Shown piece by piece: positions 1 to 11,160 of a stretch of 64,000 bases of DNA; the first letter of the stretch is position 1; every line of letters begins with the position of its first letter. This DNA is from Pocillopora verrucosa (lineage: Eukaryota; Cnidaria; Anthozoa; Scleractinia; Pocilloporidae), in contig NC_089312.1 in assembly GCF_036669915.1 (NCBI RefSeq), positions 13,017,805 through 13,081,804 of the forward strand, read 5' to 3'. A program made the position numbers and the translations under genes. The notes below the pieces were generated by a model, which had not been told where the DNA came from, made no database searches, and saw only the letters and a list, made by a program, of their open reading frames with translations.

Positions 1-240
1 TCTTAGTTTTTCAGTTATGCTCTTGGAGAGGTGCCACACATCAAATTGATGATCAACTTCAGGGAAATTTCTTTTCATGTCAGCCCTAATGCCCACATGA
101 TGATCAGTTGCAACAACCATAATTTTCCTCCCTTTTTCATTGATGTTTTCCATACAGTGTTTGAATCCCTCTCTTTCCATGGCCTAGCTATGATTTACCT
201 CACTGACCTCAACAACCTTGAAGTCAACAATCTTATTTTT
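1..240 (-). pseudogene. DDE-type transposase-like fragment, cut by the window edge
   Basis: Reading the minus strand from 240 to 1 gives a nearly open frame with one stop at about 184-186. It contains the stretches VVEVSEV, MVVATDHHVGIRADM and HQFDVWHLSKSI. The ATDxHVxIR and HQFDVWHL blocks are ones I associate with the core of an RNase-H-fold transposase family that is abundant in cnidarian and other invertebrate genomes, usually annotated only as uncharacterised or THAP-associated. The fragment runs off the left edge, and the next 50 bases upstream on the same strand contain stops in this frame, so it is a broken copy. The family assignment is by recollection of motifs, not by search. Confidence 0.5.
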
Positions 241-627
241 AACCATTATTTAGCTCAAAAGGAATTGAAGTAAATAGAGCAGTGAGGGCTAGTCAATCAT
301 CAAGAACAGATAGAAGAATAAACTCAAACAACTCAAGCTTCTGTATTTGTACATCCTTTCTTGCGTAAGCCAAGAATTTAACCCATTATAGAGAACTTCT
401 AAACCAAAGTTCAAAATGAATTTCAAAATTTTATTTCCTTTTGGACTTCTTGCGTGAGGAACAAGAAAGATTATATAGATTCTTACATGTTCCAAGGGGT
501 CATTCCCAAGGCGGAGGAGTCAGCTTGTGATTTAAAGACAACTGTAAGACATACCAAGAAAGATAAAAACAGGTAAAAGAAATCATCAAAAGCAACAGAG
601 AGCAGAATAAGTGCCACTCTGATATTC

Positions 628-2935
628 TTGACAAGACCACTGAAGACCTTAATGACAACAACAAATACCAATGCACCAGTGGCTCCCAATACACAACACA
701 TGAATGAACAAGATATTGCAGCTAAAACAAAACCAACTGAGTTATTTGAATGTTTCGATCCAGGTACCGACAAACAACACAGTCAATATGATCTATTTCA
801 GGATATGAATATTTTACTGAGGAATAATGATGATGAAGAACTTCTACAAAATCACCCACACAATAGTGATTATCAACAGCTTGTTCGCTCACTAGACAAA
901 AGACAGAGAGAATTCTTTTACTATGTTTTACACTCTATTAAAACTAATGATGACCCACTCAGATTATTCTTAAGTGGAGGCGCTGTAATTGGTAAAAGTA
1001 GTGCCCTCTATGAAGTACCCACAAGGTTCTTAAATAGCATCCCAGGTGAAAATCCAGATGAAGCAAAAGTACTTAAAGTTGCTCCCACAGGCAAAGCAGC
1101 ATTTAACATCAAAGGAAACACACTTCACTCAGCTTTTAAAATACCTACCAACAGGGGATTTCAACATTGCACACTTGACACAGACACACTTCATACAATA
1201 CCAGCACAGTTAAGAAAACTTTAAGTTATATTAATTGATAAGATTGCAATGGTAGGCAATGGAATGTTCAACTTCCTTAACTTATTACTACAGCAAATAA
1301 TGGCAAACAAGTCACCATTTGGAAATCTCAGCTTGATAACAGTTGGAGACTTATTCGAATTAAAACCAGTATTTGATAAATGGATCTTTGAAAATATCAA
1401 TGATTCTTATAGTGCTTTAGCAACCAACATTTGGAGTGAGTATTTTACCTTGGTTGAACTCACTGAAATCATGAGGCAAAAAGATGACAAGACTTTGCAG
1501 AACTATTAAATAGATTTAGAGAAGGAAAACAACCAAAATGATATTATGGCGCTTAAAGAACAAATTGTAAAAATTAACCCTGGAAAGAAAAATTATTCCA
1601 TCAATTAAACACTCTATACTCAAAAAAATCCACAAGTAAATGATCACAACAATGTAATGTATCAAGCTGCACATACTCAAAAAGCTCAAATTAAATGTAT
1701 TGACATCATTGTTGGAGATATGTCTGATGACCTAAAAAACAAAGTCAAAGGAAAAATTCCAGATGATCCCACAAAAACTATGGGCTTATATAATTCTGTT
1801 TCAATTGCTGTGGGAGCAATATATGACTTGAAAACAAATGTCAGTGTAACTGATGGTATGACAAATGGTGCCGAGTGTGTTATAGAGAAAATAGACGACA
1901 GAGTTAAAGACTCCACTAGGCCAAGTATCACCTGGGTATCTTTCCCAGAAGCTAGCATAGGTCAAAACCTTTGCAATGAATTTGTACATTTATTTACCAT
2001 AAATGTGGATAGAACTTGGAAACCAATTTTAGAGATAACTAAACAATTCAAGATATCAAAGCAACATCAATGCCAGATACTTCATAGACAATATCCTTTA
2101 CAGCCAGCTGCAGCTAAGACTTTCCATCATTGCCAAGGTGATACACTTAATGAAGCAGTACTTGATTTACCATCATCAACCACAGAGCACATGCATTACA
2201 TTGCTTTAAGTAGAGTAACAATTAGTTCAACGCTACATATAATCAACCTAAATGAAAAAAAAACCATTAGTCAAAAAGTTCAAGAAAAAATGTCCATACC
2301 ATTTTTATACAACCAGTCTTCTAAAATGAAACTACTGTTTCATAATGTGCGATCTCTTCTTCTTCATTTTGATGATGTTGCACGTGACTACAATGTTCTA
2401 GCAGCTGACTGGCTAGTTTCAAACTTTCTAGAAATGACTTTAACACAAATAGTAATGTCAGAAGTAGTTATATATGGCTATGTGTAATAAATCCAATATA
2501 AACTGTGCAACTACACCATTCAGATCTAACTTTAACAATATAGAACAATATAGAACTAACTGAACGTATACTTAATGATCCAGTTCCAAACTTACATATA
2601 GTAGGCATCTATAGGTCAAAAAGCAAAGCTAACCAACAAACTTAATTGAAACTATAAATCATCTCCTTGATACAATCACTCCTGATGAAGATACATCTAC
2701 TGTGATACTAGGTGACTTCAATGTTAATTTATTGGAAGTTTCCTCAGAACAAAAGGCATTAACAAAATGCTTGTTACCACAAAGAACCTATAAGCAACTG
2801 ATATGTCAGTTTACTACAGACTATCATACACAAACTGACCATATCTATACCAATATACCAAATCATGTACTAACTGCCAGTGTTCTAGAGTCCTATTATA
2901 GTGATAAGCCAATATTTGTTTGCTTAGTATAATAT
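628..2935 (+). pseudogene. Helentron-type Helitron: PIF1-like helicase and endonuclease, decayed
   Basis: Pieces of one protein follow each other in frame 1: 628-1224, 1249-1509 and 1657-2487, separated by stops near 1222, 1507 and 1606. The first piece has a degenerate Walker A (GGAVIGKS, where GGAGTGKS is usual) and VAPTGKAA. The second has a GDLFELKPV block. The third has the PIF1 C-terminal blocks KTFHHCQGDT and HYIALSRVT. It runs directly into an endonuclease start (LFHNVRSLLLHFDDVA), and a frame-2 piece at 2702-2932 has GDFNVNLLE and the terminal SDKPIFV, where the usual His after SD is missing. Helicase followed by an apurinic-like endonuclease is the signature of the Helentron (Helitron2) branch. 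No Rep domain is visible upstream. Confidence 0.8.
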
Positions 2936-3033
2936 CAGTATTTGTTATAATATGAAGATGAAAGTATCCATATTTAAGCAATGTAAAACCAACATCACAT
3001 ATTATTTGCATCTCATTATAGTATTGCTTACTC

Positions 3034-3250
3034 CAGGGTTGCCACCCACCAGGACAAAAAAAAAAACCCTGACTTTTCACTGAGTGTAAAGCAATTTTCA
3101 GTAACCCTGCAGGATAACTATTCTGGCCATGAATCAACAAAAATAAGGATGGCTCTGATAATTTTTAAAAGAAAATTGCCTTTTCCACACAAAAACATCT
3201 AATAAAATAATTTGCAGCAACCTTAAACCCTGCTGACCGTGCCAACCCTG
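3034..3250. mobile_element. Short hAT-like MITE
   Basis: The 217-base block begins CAGGGTTGCCAC and its reverse complement begins CAGGGTTGGCAC, giving near-perfect terminal inverted repeats. The flanks carry the direct repeat TTACTC (3028-3033 and 3251-3256, extendable to TTACTC[C]AG), consistent with a short target duplication. There is no coding capacity. TIRs starting CAGGG are typical of hAT elements, but a hAT duplication should be 8 bp, so the family assignment is tentative. Confidence 0.6.
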
Positions 3251-3465
3251 TTACTCAGTTAGTGGTGAACTAGTTTACAAACAATTTTCCTTCTGGACCA
3301 CTGGTATGGTACCAGTGCTTTACAGGTACCCATCAGCAGACTGTCACCATCATCTGTGTTCAGGTAAGACTGAGAAAGGATTTTAACATTAATTATTCTT
3401 GCCAGATAGACATACTGTAAAGTAAACATGTGAGAGATGACCATCTAAATACCATAGCATAGCAT

Positions 3466-4740
3466 TGATGATCATCTAGACAAAGTAATACAAAGAAATC
3501 AGTGGGGTTTCAGAAAAGGTTTCTCCACAAACTCTCTATGGCTATATATTACAGAGATGTGGAAAAGAATTTTGGATTAAGAGAATGTGGTTGGTACAGT
3601 TATCAACTTTAGGAAAGCATTAGACTCAGTGGATCATTCAATTTTGAGTTATAAGATGGCTGCTTGCAGTTTACATGGAAAATTGAAAGACTAGATTCAA
3701 AGTTACCTCGTTGATCGAAAACAATTTGTTGTAGTAAATGGGAAAGAATCTGGCCTTCAAATAGTGCCCTATGGTGTCCCACAGGGATCCCTCTTGGGAC
3801 CAAAGCTATTTTTGATCTTCGTAAATGACTTGCCTGATTGTATATCAAATGGTGAAATCCACCTCTATGCTGATGATGCCACAGCATTCGCTATTGGAAA
3901 GAATGAAGATGAGGTAGTAACTCTACTTAACATCATATTCTCAGAAATTAGCAAATGGTGCAGTATAAACAGCCTCAAAATTCATCCAAGCAAATGCAAA
4001 GTCATGCTAATCTCAAGAAAGAGCTTCACTGGCCCATTGAAACCTGTCAAATGGGGAAACAAATTTCTAGAGTATACAGATAAAGTAAAAGTACTTGGAA
4101 TATATATTGACAATAAACTGCCTTGGAAACCACATATCAAAGAGCTAACTAAATCATTTAATGCACAACTTAAGTCTCTTAAAAGAATATCCTATCTGTC
4201 AACTAAAGAATTGGAAAGTATCTATTTCAAGTTGATTATACCACACTTAAAGTACTGTATATCTGTATGGGGAAACTGTTCAACCTCTACTTTTGAACCC
4301 ATTGAAGCACTGCATGTAAAAGCTGCGAGATTAATCCACAGACTCCTTCTTGTTTAGAAGACCATGATGTAATAAAGAAGGTACATTGGCAGAACACTAG
4401 CAATATCTATAAAAGATACTTGCTTTAGAAATGTTTCAAATCATAAACTCTGATGGATGTCACAGATTATCTCATATGTTCAATTTAAGTAAACTCTGTT
4501 ACAAAAGGCAAACTAATCGAAATGAATACAACAACTTCAGAGTTTGGTAGACAATCTTTATTCTTCAGAGGTCCAGTTACCTGGAATAATCTGAACAGAG
4601 ACATAAGAAATACAGAAAATATGAAGTCTTTTAGATTAGCTCTAAAAGAGAAATCAAGATTGATGGAAACTATTAGTTACATAAAGGGACAATGCAACAA
4701 TTTAAATAGGAGAACTGAAGAATTTATATACTATTGAAAG
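3466..4740 (+). pseudogene. CR1/L2-like non-LTR retrotransposon, reverse transcriptase relic
   Basis: The upstream part (about 3505-3760) reads QWGFRKG and, further on, FRKALDSVDHSILSYK with interrupting stops: RT blocks 1 to 3. The open segment 3764-4357 has GVPQGSLLGPKLF, the catalytic YADD at about 3866-3877, and the later blocks KVLGIYIDNKLPWKPHI and LKYCISVWGNC. After further stops, 4522-4737 gives the usual C-terminal tail (FRGPVTWNNLNRDIR). The YADD is intact but the frame is broken at several points. The element ends in an AT-rich 3' UTR and a tail at 4899-4970 that matches the end of a second element at 16,160. Confidence 0.82.
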
Positions 4741-4898
4741 TGATCATTTTTTAAAATTTATTACTTATTTATTAGATTCATATTTAAATTTGATTTATCA
4801 ATAATTATTTATTAGATAATCTATATTCTATACTTTATAGAAACTTTTAAAAATGATGCTATTAGGATCTGTTTTTTCAAATATTTTAGCATGTAGTT

Positions 4899-4970
4899 AG
4901 GAGGTCCACATCAGCAAAGGCTGCCCTTATCATGACCTTATTCAAATAAATTATGTATTATGTATGTTTT
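4899..4970 (+). repeat. Conserved 3' end of the 3,466-4,740 retroelement
   Basis: Contains GGTCCACATCAGCAA followed by a GCTGCC block and a degenerate ATGT-rich tail. The same order of blocks is seen at 16,160-16,240 at the end of another RT-bearing element. Confidence 0.7.
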
Positions 4971-5139
4971 CAAACACCCAAAACTACAGTTTGCTCCATT
5001 GCATAGAATATGTAGTAAAATAGATGGAAACTCTTGATTCCTAAATCATCACAAACATCGATCATGTCTTCCAATCCCCCCATCTTTTTTGCAGGAAGAG
5101 TGTTACCCAGTACCATGCGTTTGTTTTTACTTGCCCCAG

Positions 5140-5460
5140 TCCCTAAGATTAAATGAACAAGGACAAACATTGAACAAATATGAGCTGATTGAATTGAATG
5201 AATGTATGTTGTTCCAACTGAATAAAATGTAGTGGAATAAATTGACGAGATATCAGTGACCAAACTAAAAAATATTGGAAACGAGAATTGAACAAATACT
5301 GAGGGATTGAATTGAATAAGTAGCAGTGTTCAGATTGAATGAATTTTAGTAGATTAAATTGAATGATTGCAAATTGAATTGAATGAAAATTGAGGATTAA
5401 GTTGAATAGAAGTAAGCAAATAGCAAAAAAAGGTATTAAATTGAATTACTTTATAAATAT
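5140..5460. repeat. Degenerate minisatellite built on ATTGAATTGAAT
   Basis: The word ATTGAATTGAAT or a close variant recurs at irregular 30-45 base spacing (for example near 5190, 5307, 5350 and 5375). No coding frame is apparent and it has no detectable inverted ends. Confidence 0.5.
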
Positions 5461-5809
5461 TGAATATTGGTACATTTGGCTTGGCATAAAAGATTTCCCA
5501 AAGGAACTAGCCAAAAACAATCCCAATGTCAAGGGCTTAAGGTGAGGAGAAGCCCCTTTTTTGCCCAAAAAACTACATGGTTGCTATGGCTTGGAAAGAT
5601 AAAAAGCAGTCCATTTCATCAACACCCAAAGTAATCCAATTGGAAACAAGACAGTGAACTGTAAAGAATGTGACGGAACAATAATTCAAGTGTGAAGTGA
5701 AAAGCCACAGGAGTATGGGAGGAGCTGATCTGCACAATCGGCTTCACGGTTATTAAGCCACTGGTAACATGTTTAGAAAGAGGTGGTGCTACCTATTCTG
5801 GTTTTGTTT

Positions 5810-6115
5810 GGATGTGAGAATTATGAACTCTTTCATTTTGGAGAAAAAAGCAATTAACCATTTTTCCAGAACACAGCTGGCATTTCGCGTTGAACTCACC
5901 CAAAATCTTATTGGTGAATTCAGCCACCAAAGGAGAACAGCTAGTTTGGGACAATCCAAGGCTGGGCACTGGTCCATTGCTCTCAGTAAAGGGGGATGCA
6001 AACATTGTCTCAACCTAAGAAGACAACATTTTGCAGAATGGACTGCCAGCACTGCAACAAATGCATTTGTTTGGAGTACTTTCCAATCCACATCAGTGAC
6101 CAATCATGAGTGCAC
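5810..6115 (+). pseudogene. piggyBac-like (PGBD) transposase C-terminal fragment
   Basis: A frame covering 5769-6248 contains FRVELTQNLIGEFS and a GCKHC, and a +2 frame within it at about 6017-6109 reads CRMDCQHCNKCICLEYF. The order, a helical TQNLIGEF segment followed by a cysteine-rich C-x2-C...C-x2-C-x2-C-x-C module, matches the tail of PGBD4-type piggyBac transposases. The zinc module lies in a different frame from the upstream part, so a frameshift has occurred. The catalytic core is not visible upstream. I reject the 159-residue open frame itself as a gene. Confidence 0.45.
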
Positions 6116-6489
6116 AAGATTCAATCTAGTAGACCAAGAGATTTTTCATAGATTTCTTTCATGTTTAGGACTTCAGACATTGCTTGACTTTCTGTATATT
6201 TTGTCAAGAAAACCGAGCCTATTGAGCCTACTAAGCAATGAACAATGAAGAGACAATAGAGCAAACATTTTTAGACAAGTATTGTTGAATGACTGACATT
6301 AACATAACGCGGTAAGAATTTTTACAGTCACACAGGAGTTGAACGCGAACACTGTGTCTAAAAGAATCTCGCAGTTTAGAGCCTTTTTTAGGAATAGAAT
6401 TGAGCCTTACTGTAACAGAAAGAATCAAGCCAATTAAAATTATTACATGGTCCTTCAAGCCAGATTTGACACAAAAGAAGAAATCACGC

Positions 6490-8085
6490 CAAGGGCATCA
6501 TGTCTACGCCCAGAAACTTACGGGCAAGGCAAAAGAGATTATCAAGGAGTTCAACCCTTCTCAAGAGAACAAATGAAACATTTGAAGATATCCCTTAAAG
6601 ATTGACTGGAAACGATTTGTGCTTTAGATGCCAAAATCTTGGATGCACTTAAAGGCAAGAAAGGAATTGAAGAAGAAATTGAAGAGGCCAGAGATTTTAG
6701 CAAACAAGTGCTGGAGAACGTAGTTGAAATAGAGTGTTGTCTCAGAAAGATAAAGAAGAAAATGGAAGTGGTTCAGCATTGCCAAAACCCAACAGCAACA
6801 AATGCAACCAGCGTAAACAAATGCGCAAAACTTACTTGACTCGCACTGAAGAGTTTCCTTGGTGATCCAGGCCAGTGGTTAACATTTTGGGATAGCTTTT
6901 GGGGCGATGTTCACAAGAACTCAGAATTGCACTATTTAAGAGTCTTCTAGGTGGGTCTACAGTCACAACAATCACTGGTCTACCTCTAATGAGCGAAATC
7001 TACATCATGGCAATTGAGCTCCTGACAAAGTGATTCGGAAACAAACAAGTAATCATCAGTAGCCATTTGGACAGCCTTCTAAAGCTGATGCCTTTAGGAA
7101 ACACACCTGATGTTCCAAAGCTATGAGGAACCTACGACAAGATAGAAGCCCAAGTAAGAGGCCTATAAGCATTAGATGTGCTTAAAGAAATCTACAGAAG
7201 TCTTTTGGTGCCTGTGCTTATGACCAAAGTTCCCAAAGATATCCGCCTTTTAGTGGACCGTAAAAGTGAAGATAGCAAATGGAACCTCTCCTAAATGTTG
7301 CAACTTCTACAAAACGAAGTGTAAAATAGAGAAAGATGCAAGGGAGTAAATGCTCTTGCCCAAAAAGAGAAAACATACAGTCCAGAAGATTGAAGGAATA
7401 ATTGGAAACTGGAACCGCCTACGCATATCAGGACCATAAAGTTGACTGAAGCAATTGACTGCAAACAGTCCAGCAATGCAACAAAACTATTCAGAGGAAC
7501 TGCTCTCAGCCTAAAGTTTATCAGAGATTTAAAGGCAGCAAGAACCCGGAGAAGAGAGCTGCAAAACACAAAACCAACCCTGACGGTAGAAGAGATCAGT
7601 GAAGCAAGGAGCCAATGGATTTGTAAACTACAGGAGCCTATGAAGCACGAAAAGAATTTTGAGAATCTAAAGCAACAACTTGGTTTGTTCAGGAAAGAAG
7701 GTAACATTCTGATGTGCAAAGGCAGACTGGGGAATGCTCCACTGGACATCACAGCGAGTTACCCTATTCAGTCACCAAGACGACATCATGTGACAAGACA
7801 GATCATGGAAGCCATTTGAAGAAAACGCTTCATCAGTGTGTTATCTGCAAGAAACTAGATTGCCTTACAAGGCCCCCAAAAAAGCTGATCTATCCAAAAC
7901 AAGGGTCACCAATATATCCCTGCATTCACACACGTGGGAGTTGATTTTGCCAACCTATTATTTACAAAGACCACCAGAGGCACAGCCAAAACTTACATCA
8001 GCCTGTTTATATGTGCTACATTCAGAGCAATACACCTTGAACTTCTCCCAGACTGGGTCACCCGGCTGAATGAACAATCCATTAA
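6490..8085 (+). pseudogene. BEL/Pao LTR retrotransposon relic, internally deleted (gag plus integrase)
   Basis: The 5' part has a coiled region (6639-6839) and then FLGDPGQWLTFWDSF, a typical BEL/Pao gag block, with many stops downstream to about 7350. At 7442-7819 the sequence has moved to the end of pol: a segment with QLGLFRKEGNILMCKGRLGN, leading to the integrase zinc region. A frame shift leads to the integrase core start at about 7934 (GVDFANLLF, carrying the first Asp, and FRAIHLELLPD). Protease, reverse transcriptase and RNase H are missing between gag and integrase. The integrase is cut after about 60 residues of its core, where hAT-type sequence begins. No LTR pair is recognisable. 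Confidence 0.7.
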
Positions 8086-10343
8086 TCGTTTTCAACATCA
8101 ATGGATAATGGACGATGATCTAACTTACTCCAGTAATACAGGTATGAACTGGCTGATATACCAGGAGGGACGGGGAATGTTTTGTTTGTTGTGCAGAAGA
8201 CATAGCACATCAGATAACCAAAACAACAGCAAGTATAACCTCGAGCCAGCAATTAGATTTAAATGGAAAGCGGTCGAAGATCATGCCAATTCACAACAAC
8301 ATGCAGCAGCCATTACAGCAAAACTTCTCAGGAGAGTGTCAACTTTTGAAGAAGAAGTGAGAAAAATTGAAGATGCTAAAGATGAAGTTTACTACAAAAC
8401 GTTGCTTACTATGAAATGGATTGCCAAAGAGGAAATCTCCAACAAGAGCAAGTAAGTCTTGAAGATATCAAGTATTTCAAACACTGTTCAGCTGGTTCAG
8501 TCAGAGAGATTTTTCTTCTCATTGGTAGCATTTTGAAAGCACAGTTGGTACATGATATATCAAAAGCCAAATGCTTTGACTTCTGACAGATGAAGTTTTT
8601 GATGTGTCTAACAAAGAGCAGCTTGTCACATTTGTTCAATTCGTCCATCCTGAAACTGGCAAAGCAAATACTGCTTTCCTAGCAGCAAGCAATCTGTTGG
8701 GGAATTTAAGCTCAGCTGATGCTGAAGCACTAACAAACGCTATTGTTGCACAACTAGAGGATGCTGGGATTGATAAAAAGAAGCTTTCAAGTTTTCCTCA
8801 GATGGAGCTTCAGTTATGACAAGGAAAAGAAATGGTGTTGGCAAGATTGCAAGCCGAAAACAAGGCTTTAATAAAAATACACTGCATTTGCCATCACTTG
8901 GCTTTGGCCTGTGGTGATGCCAATGACAGGATTTCCTACATCAAGGAAGTAGAGAAAATTCTCCTTTAGTTGTGGTCTTTCTTTCACCACTCTGCTAAGA
9001 AAAGTGCATCTTATACAAAAGCCATGCAAACCGTCAAGCAGCTTAGTGCTAGCAATGGAGGGAAGAAAAAGCTACAAAAGAGATTCCAGAAGGCATGCAG
9101 AACTAGGTGGTTGTCAACAGAAAAAGCAATAGAAGGCGTGTATGAAGCATTGCTCCAAACACTTAGAGTTTTCCAAGAAAGTAGGGATACAACTGCCACT
9201 GGTCTCTTACAGCAAACATGCAGTTTAAAATTCCTTGGCACAGCATACTTACTGCAAGAAGTGCTTCCAATTCTTAGTCACTTGAGCAAAACTTTTCAAG
9301 AAGGAGAAATTTGTCTGGCATCCATTGCTCCAGTGATTGAGTACACAGTTGATCGTCTCAATGATGTTGGTCATCAGCGTAAACACTTGGCAAGATTGAA
9401 GGACGATTTGTCAGAGAATGGTAGACTTCAAAGATGTGACCTACCAAGCATGACACCCCACATGGAGGAGCAGCTTAACAGTTTAACAACTAAATATGTA
9501 GATGCCTTAAAAGAGAACATTCAGAATCGATTTGATGGAAACCTAAAGGTCCTCACCACCTTCAAGGTCTTTGACCCAACTGCTGTTCCCAAGAGAAGCA
9601 AAGCTGGCTATAAGCAGTATGGTGTGGCAGATGTTGGATTGCTAAGAGACTTCTTCTATCAAGATCAGGAGGATAAGGATTCAAAGAAAGATGAGCTCTT
9701 ATGTGAGTGGGCAAAGTTCAAGTACAATCTTTTAGGTCTATATAGCCAGCTCTCTCCAGAGATAGCATGACCAAACATAGCCAAGACACCTTGCAAATGT
9801 AAAACACCAACTGAGTGGTTACTGGAGCATATGCTCAACATGCAGTTGACTTATCAGCATCTTTGCCCTTGCCTTTTAGAACTGGCAGAGGTATGTCTGT
9901 CACTGCCAGTTAGCAATGCCTGGCCTGAGTGAGGGGCATCTTGTATTGAAAGGCTAAAAACCTGTCTCCACTCAACCCTGAAAAATGACATGCTGGAAGC
10001 TTTGATGCATGTTGCAATCAATGGCCCTGATGTAAGTCAAAGCCAGTCCTTGATTCATGAGGTGGCTAAGTAGTGGCTCACCAAACACCGACGACACTTA
10101 GCAAAAATTCCTGCCAGAGATAAACTGCCAGTGCAGGTTACAACTACTGCAGATGCCTCTGTACAAGTGGACACAGAGAGACTGGATGTGATGAGAGCGT
10201 GGGAGGTGGCTGCTGCTTTAGTGAAGAACATTGACAACATCATAGACCAAGAAGTTGAGCAGGCAGTAGCCTATTTAAAGCTTCCACCCATAGATGCCAC
10301 TTCTGAAGCAGAGGAAAGAAGCAAGTCTCTAAGACAGCGATGA
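8085..10343 (+). pseudogene. hAT-type transposase relic (ZNF862/KIAA1586-like branch)
   Basis: The N-terminal part (to 8455) has a TTF-type zinc finger: GMFCLLCRRH with a distal DHANSQQHAAA. After a shift near 8583 the frame reads DEVFDVSNKEQLVTFVQFV and then a DGASVMTRKRNGVG block near 8806. A long open piece at 8970-9770 gives WSFFHHSAKKS, KACRTRWLSTEKAI and FLGTAYLLQEVLPILSHL. The C-terminal dimerisation region (about 9880-10,343) has SLPVSNAWPE and a charged tail. At least two frameshifts and several stops are present. The order zinc finger, RNase-H fold and hATC is that of hAT transposases related to vertebrate ZNF862 and KIAA1586. It abuts the truncated BEL integrase with no intervening sequence. 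Confidence 0.78.
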
Positions 10344-11160
10344 TGAATAGATTGTTTTAAAAACTCCTGCAGTTCATACATAATCTACTGAGAGCTTTTG
10401 AAGCTTAGTGCTAACTAATTTGTCTTCAAGAGATTTAGCTGTTCAACATAATATTGGACGCGGCTCCTTAAACCCTTCTTTCAAAAACTTTGGTTCTTTA
10501 TTGGGGACAATTTCACCCGTTTGTTCTTATGGCAAGTTAGTGTTGAGTGATGTTGCATTAAAAAAGAATTTATCTTCTCACCTGCAGTTTGTTTTTCTGT
10601 TTGATGCTTTTTCTCTTGGAGAACAACATGCCAAAAACATACAGTGGAAATGTTCAATTTTGTTATATCAGAATCACTAGATGTTATGTATGTTATAAAG
10701 TACAAAATATTTTGCTCATATTTCATTTATAAAGCCCATTCTGGATGAAGCAGTGCTGAGTTCAACGGCATTGTACAGTAACTTGGCAAGCTAAACAGTT
10801 TTTTAGCAGATATTTGTCTCCAGGGTTGCACTTCTCAGTAATTCTGATAATGGCAGGACCCGCTGCTACTAATAATAAAAATGTAGATTCTGTTTAAATG
10901 ACTATAACTAATAGTGTTTTATTGCCTAATTTACATCGGCATTTGAGGGGAAAACACCTGTTGGAAAACGCTGGAAATGCCATTTCCGAGTGTCTGAATT
11001 TCAAAATTTTATGGGGGAGCATGCCCCCAGACCCCCTAGAGGCTCACACCTTCGGTGCTTGTTTCCTCAGCTGCCTACATCTTTTCCTCAGCCTGCTACT
11101 TCAAAACTTACTGAAAGCACTGCAAAGGCTAACTTTAAAAAGTAGCAAATAAATAAGACA
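10344..11160. other. Probable 3' flank of the hAT relic, no gene seen
   Basis: No supported coding frame. A purine/cytosine-rich stretch at 10,960-11,060 (FKILWGSMPPDPLE in frame 2) resembles dispersed-repeat sequence that I associate with hAT relics in cnidarians. The open frames at 10,408-10,680 and 10,898-11,152 lack any recognisable domain. Confidence 0.35.

Noticed and set aside
483..773. Minus-strand frames over the Helentron start
   Set aside because: They are shadows of the plus-strand helicase frame.
5769..6248. 159-residue plus-strand open frame
   Set aside because: It crosses a frameshift in a piggyBac-like relic; its C-terminal half is out of frame with the cysteine module.
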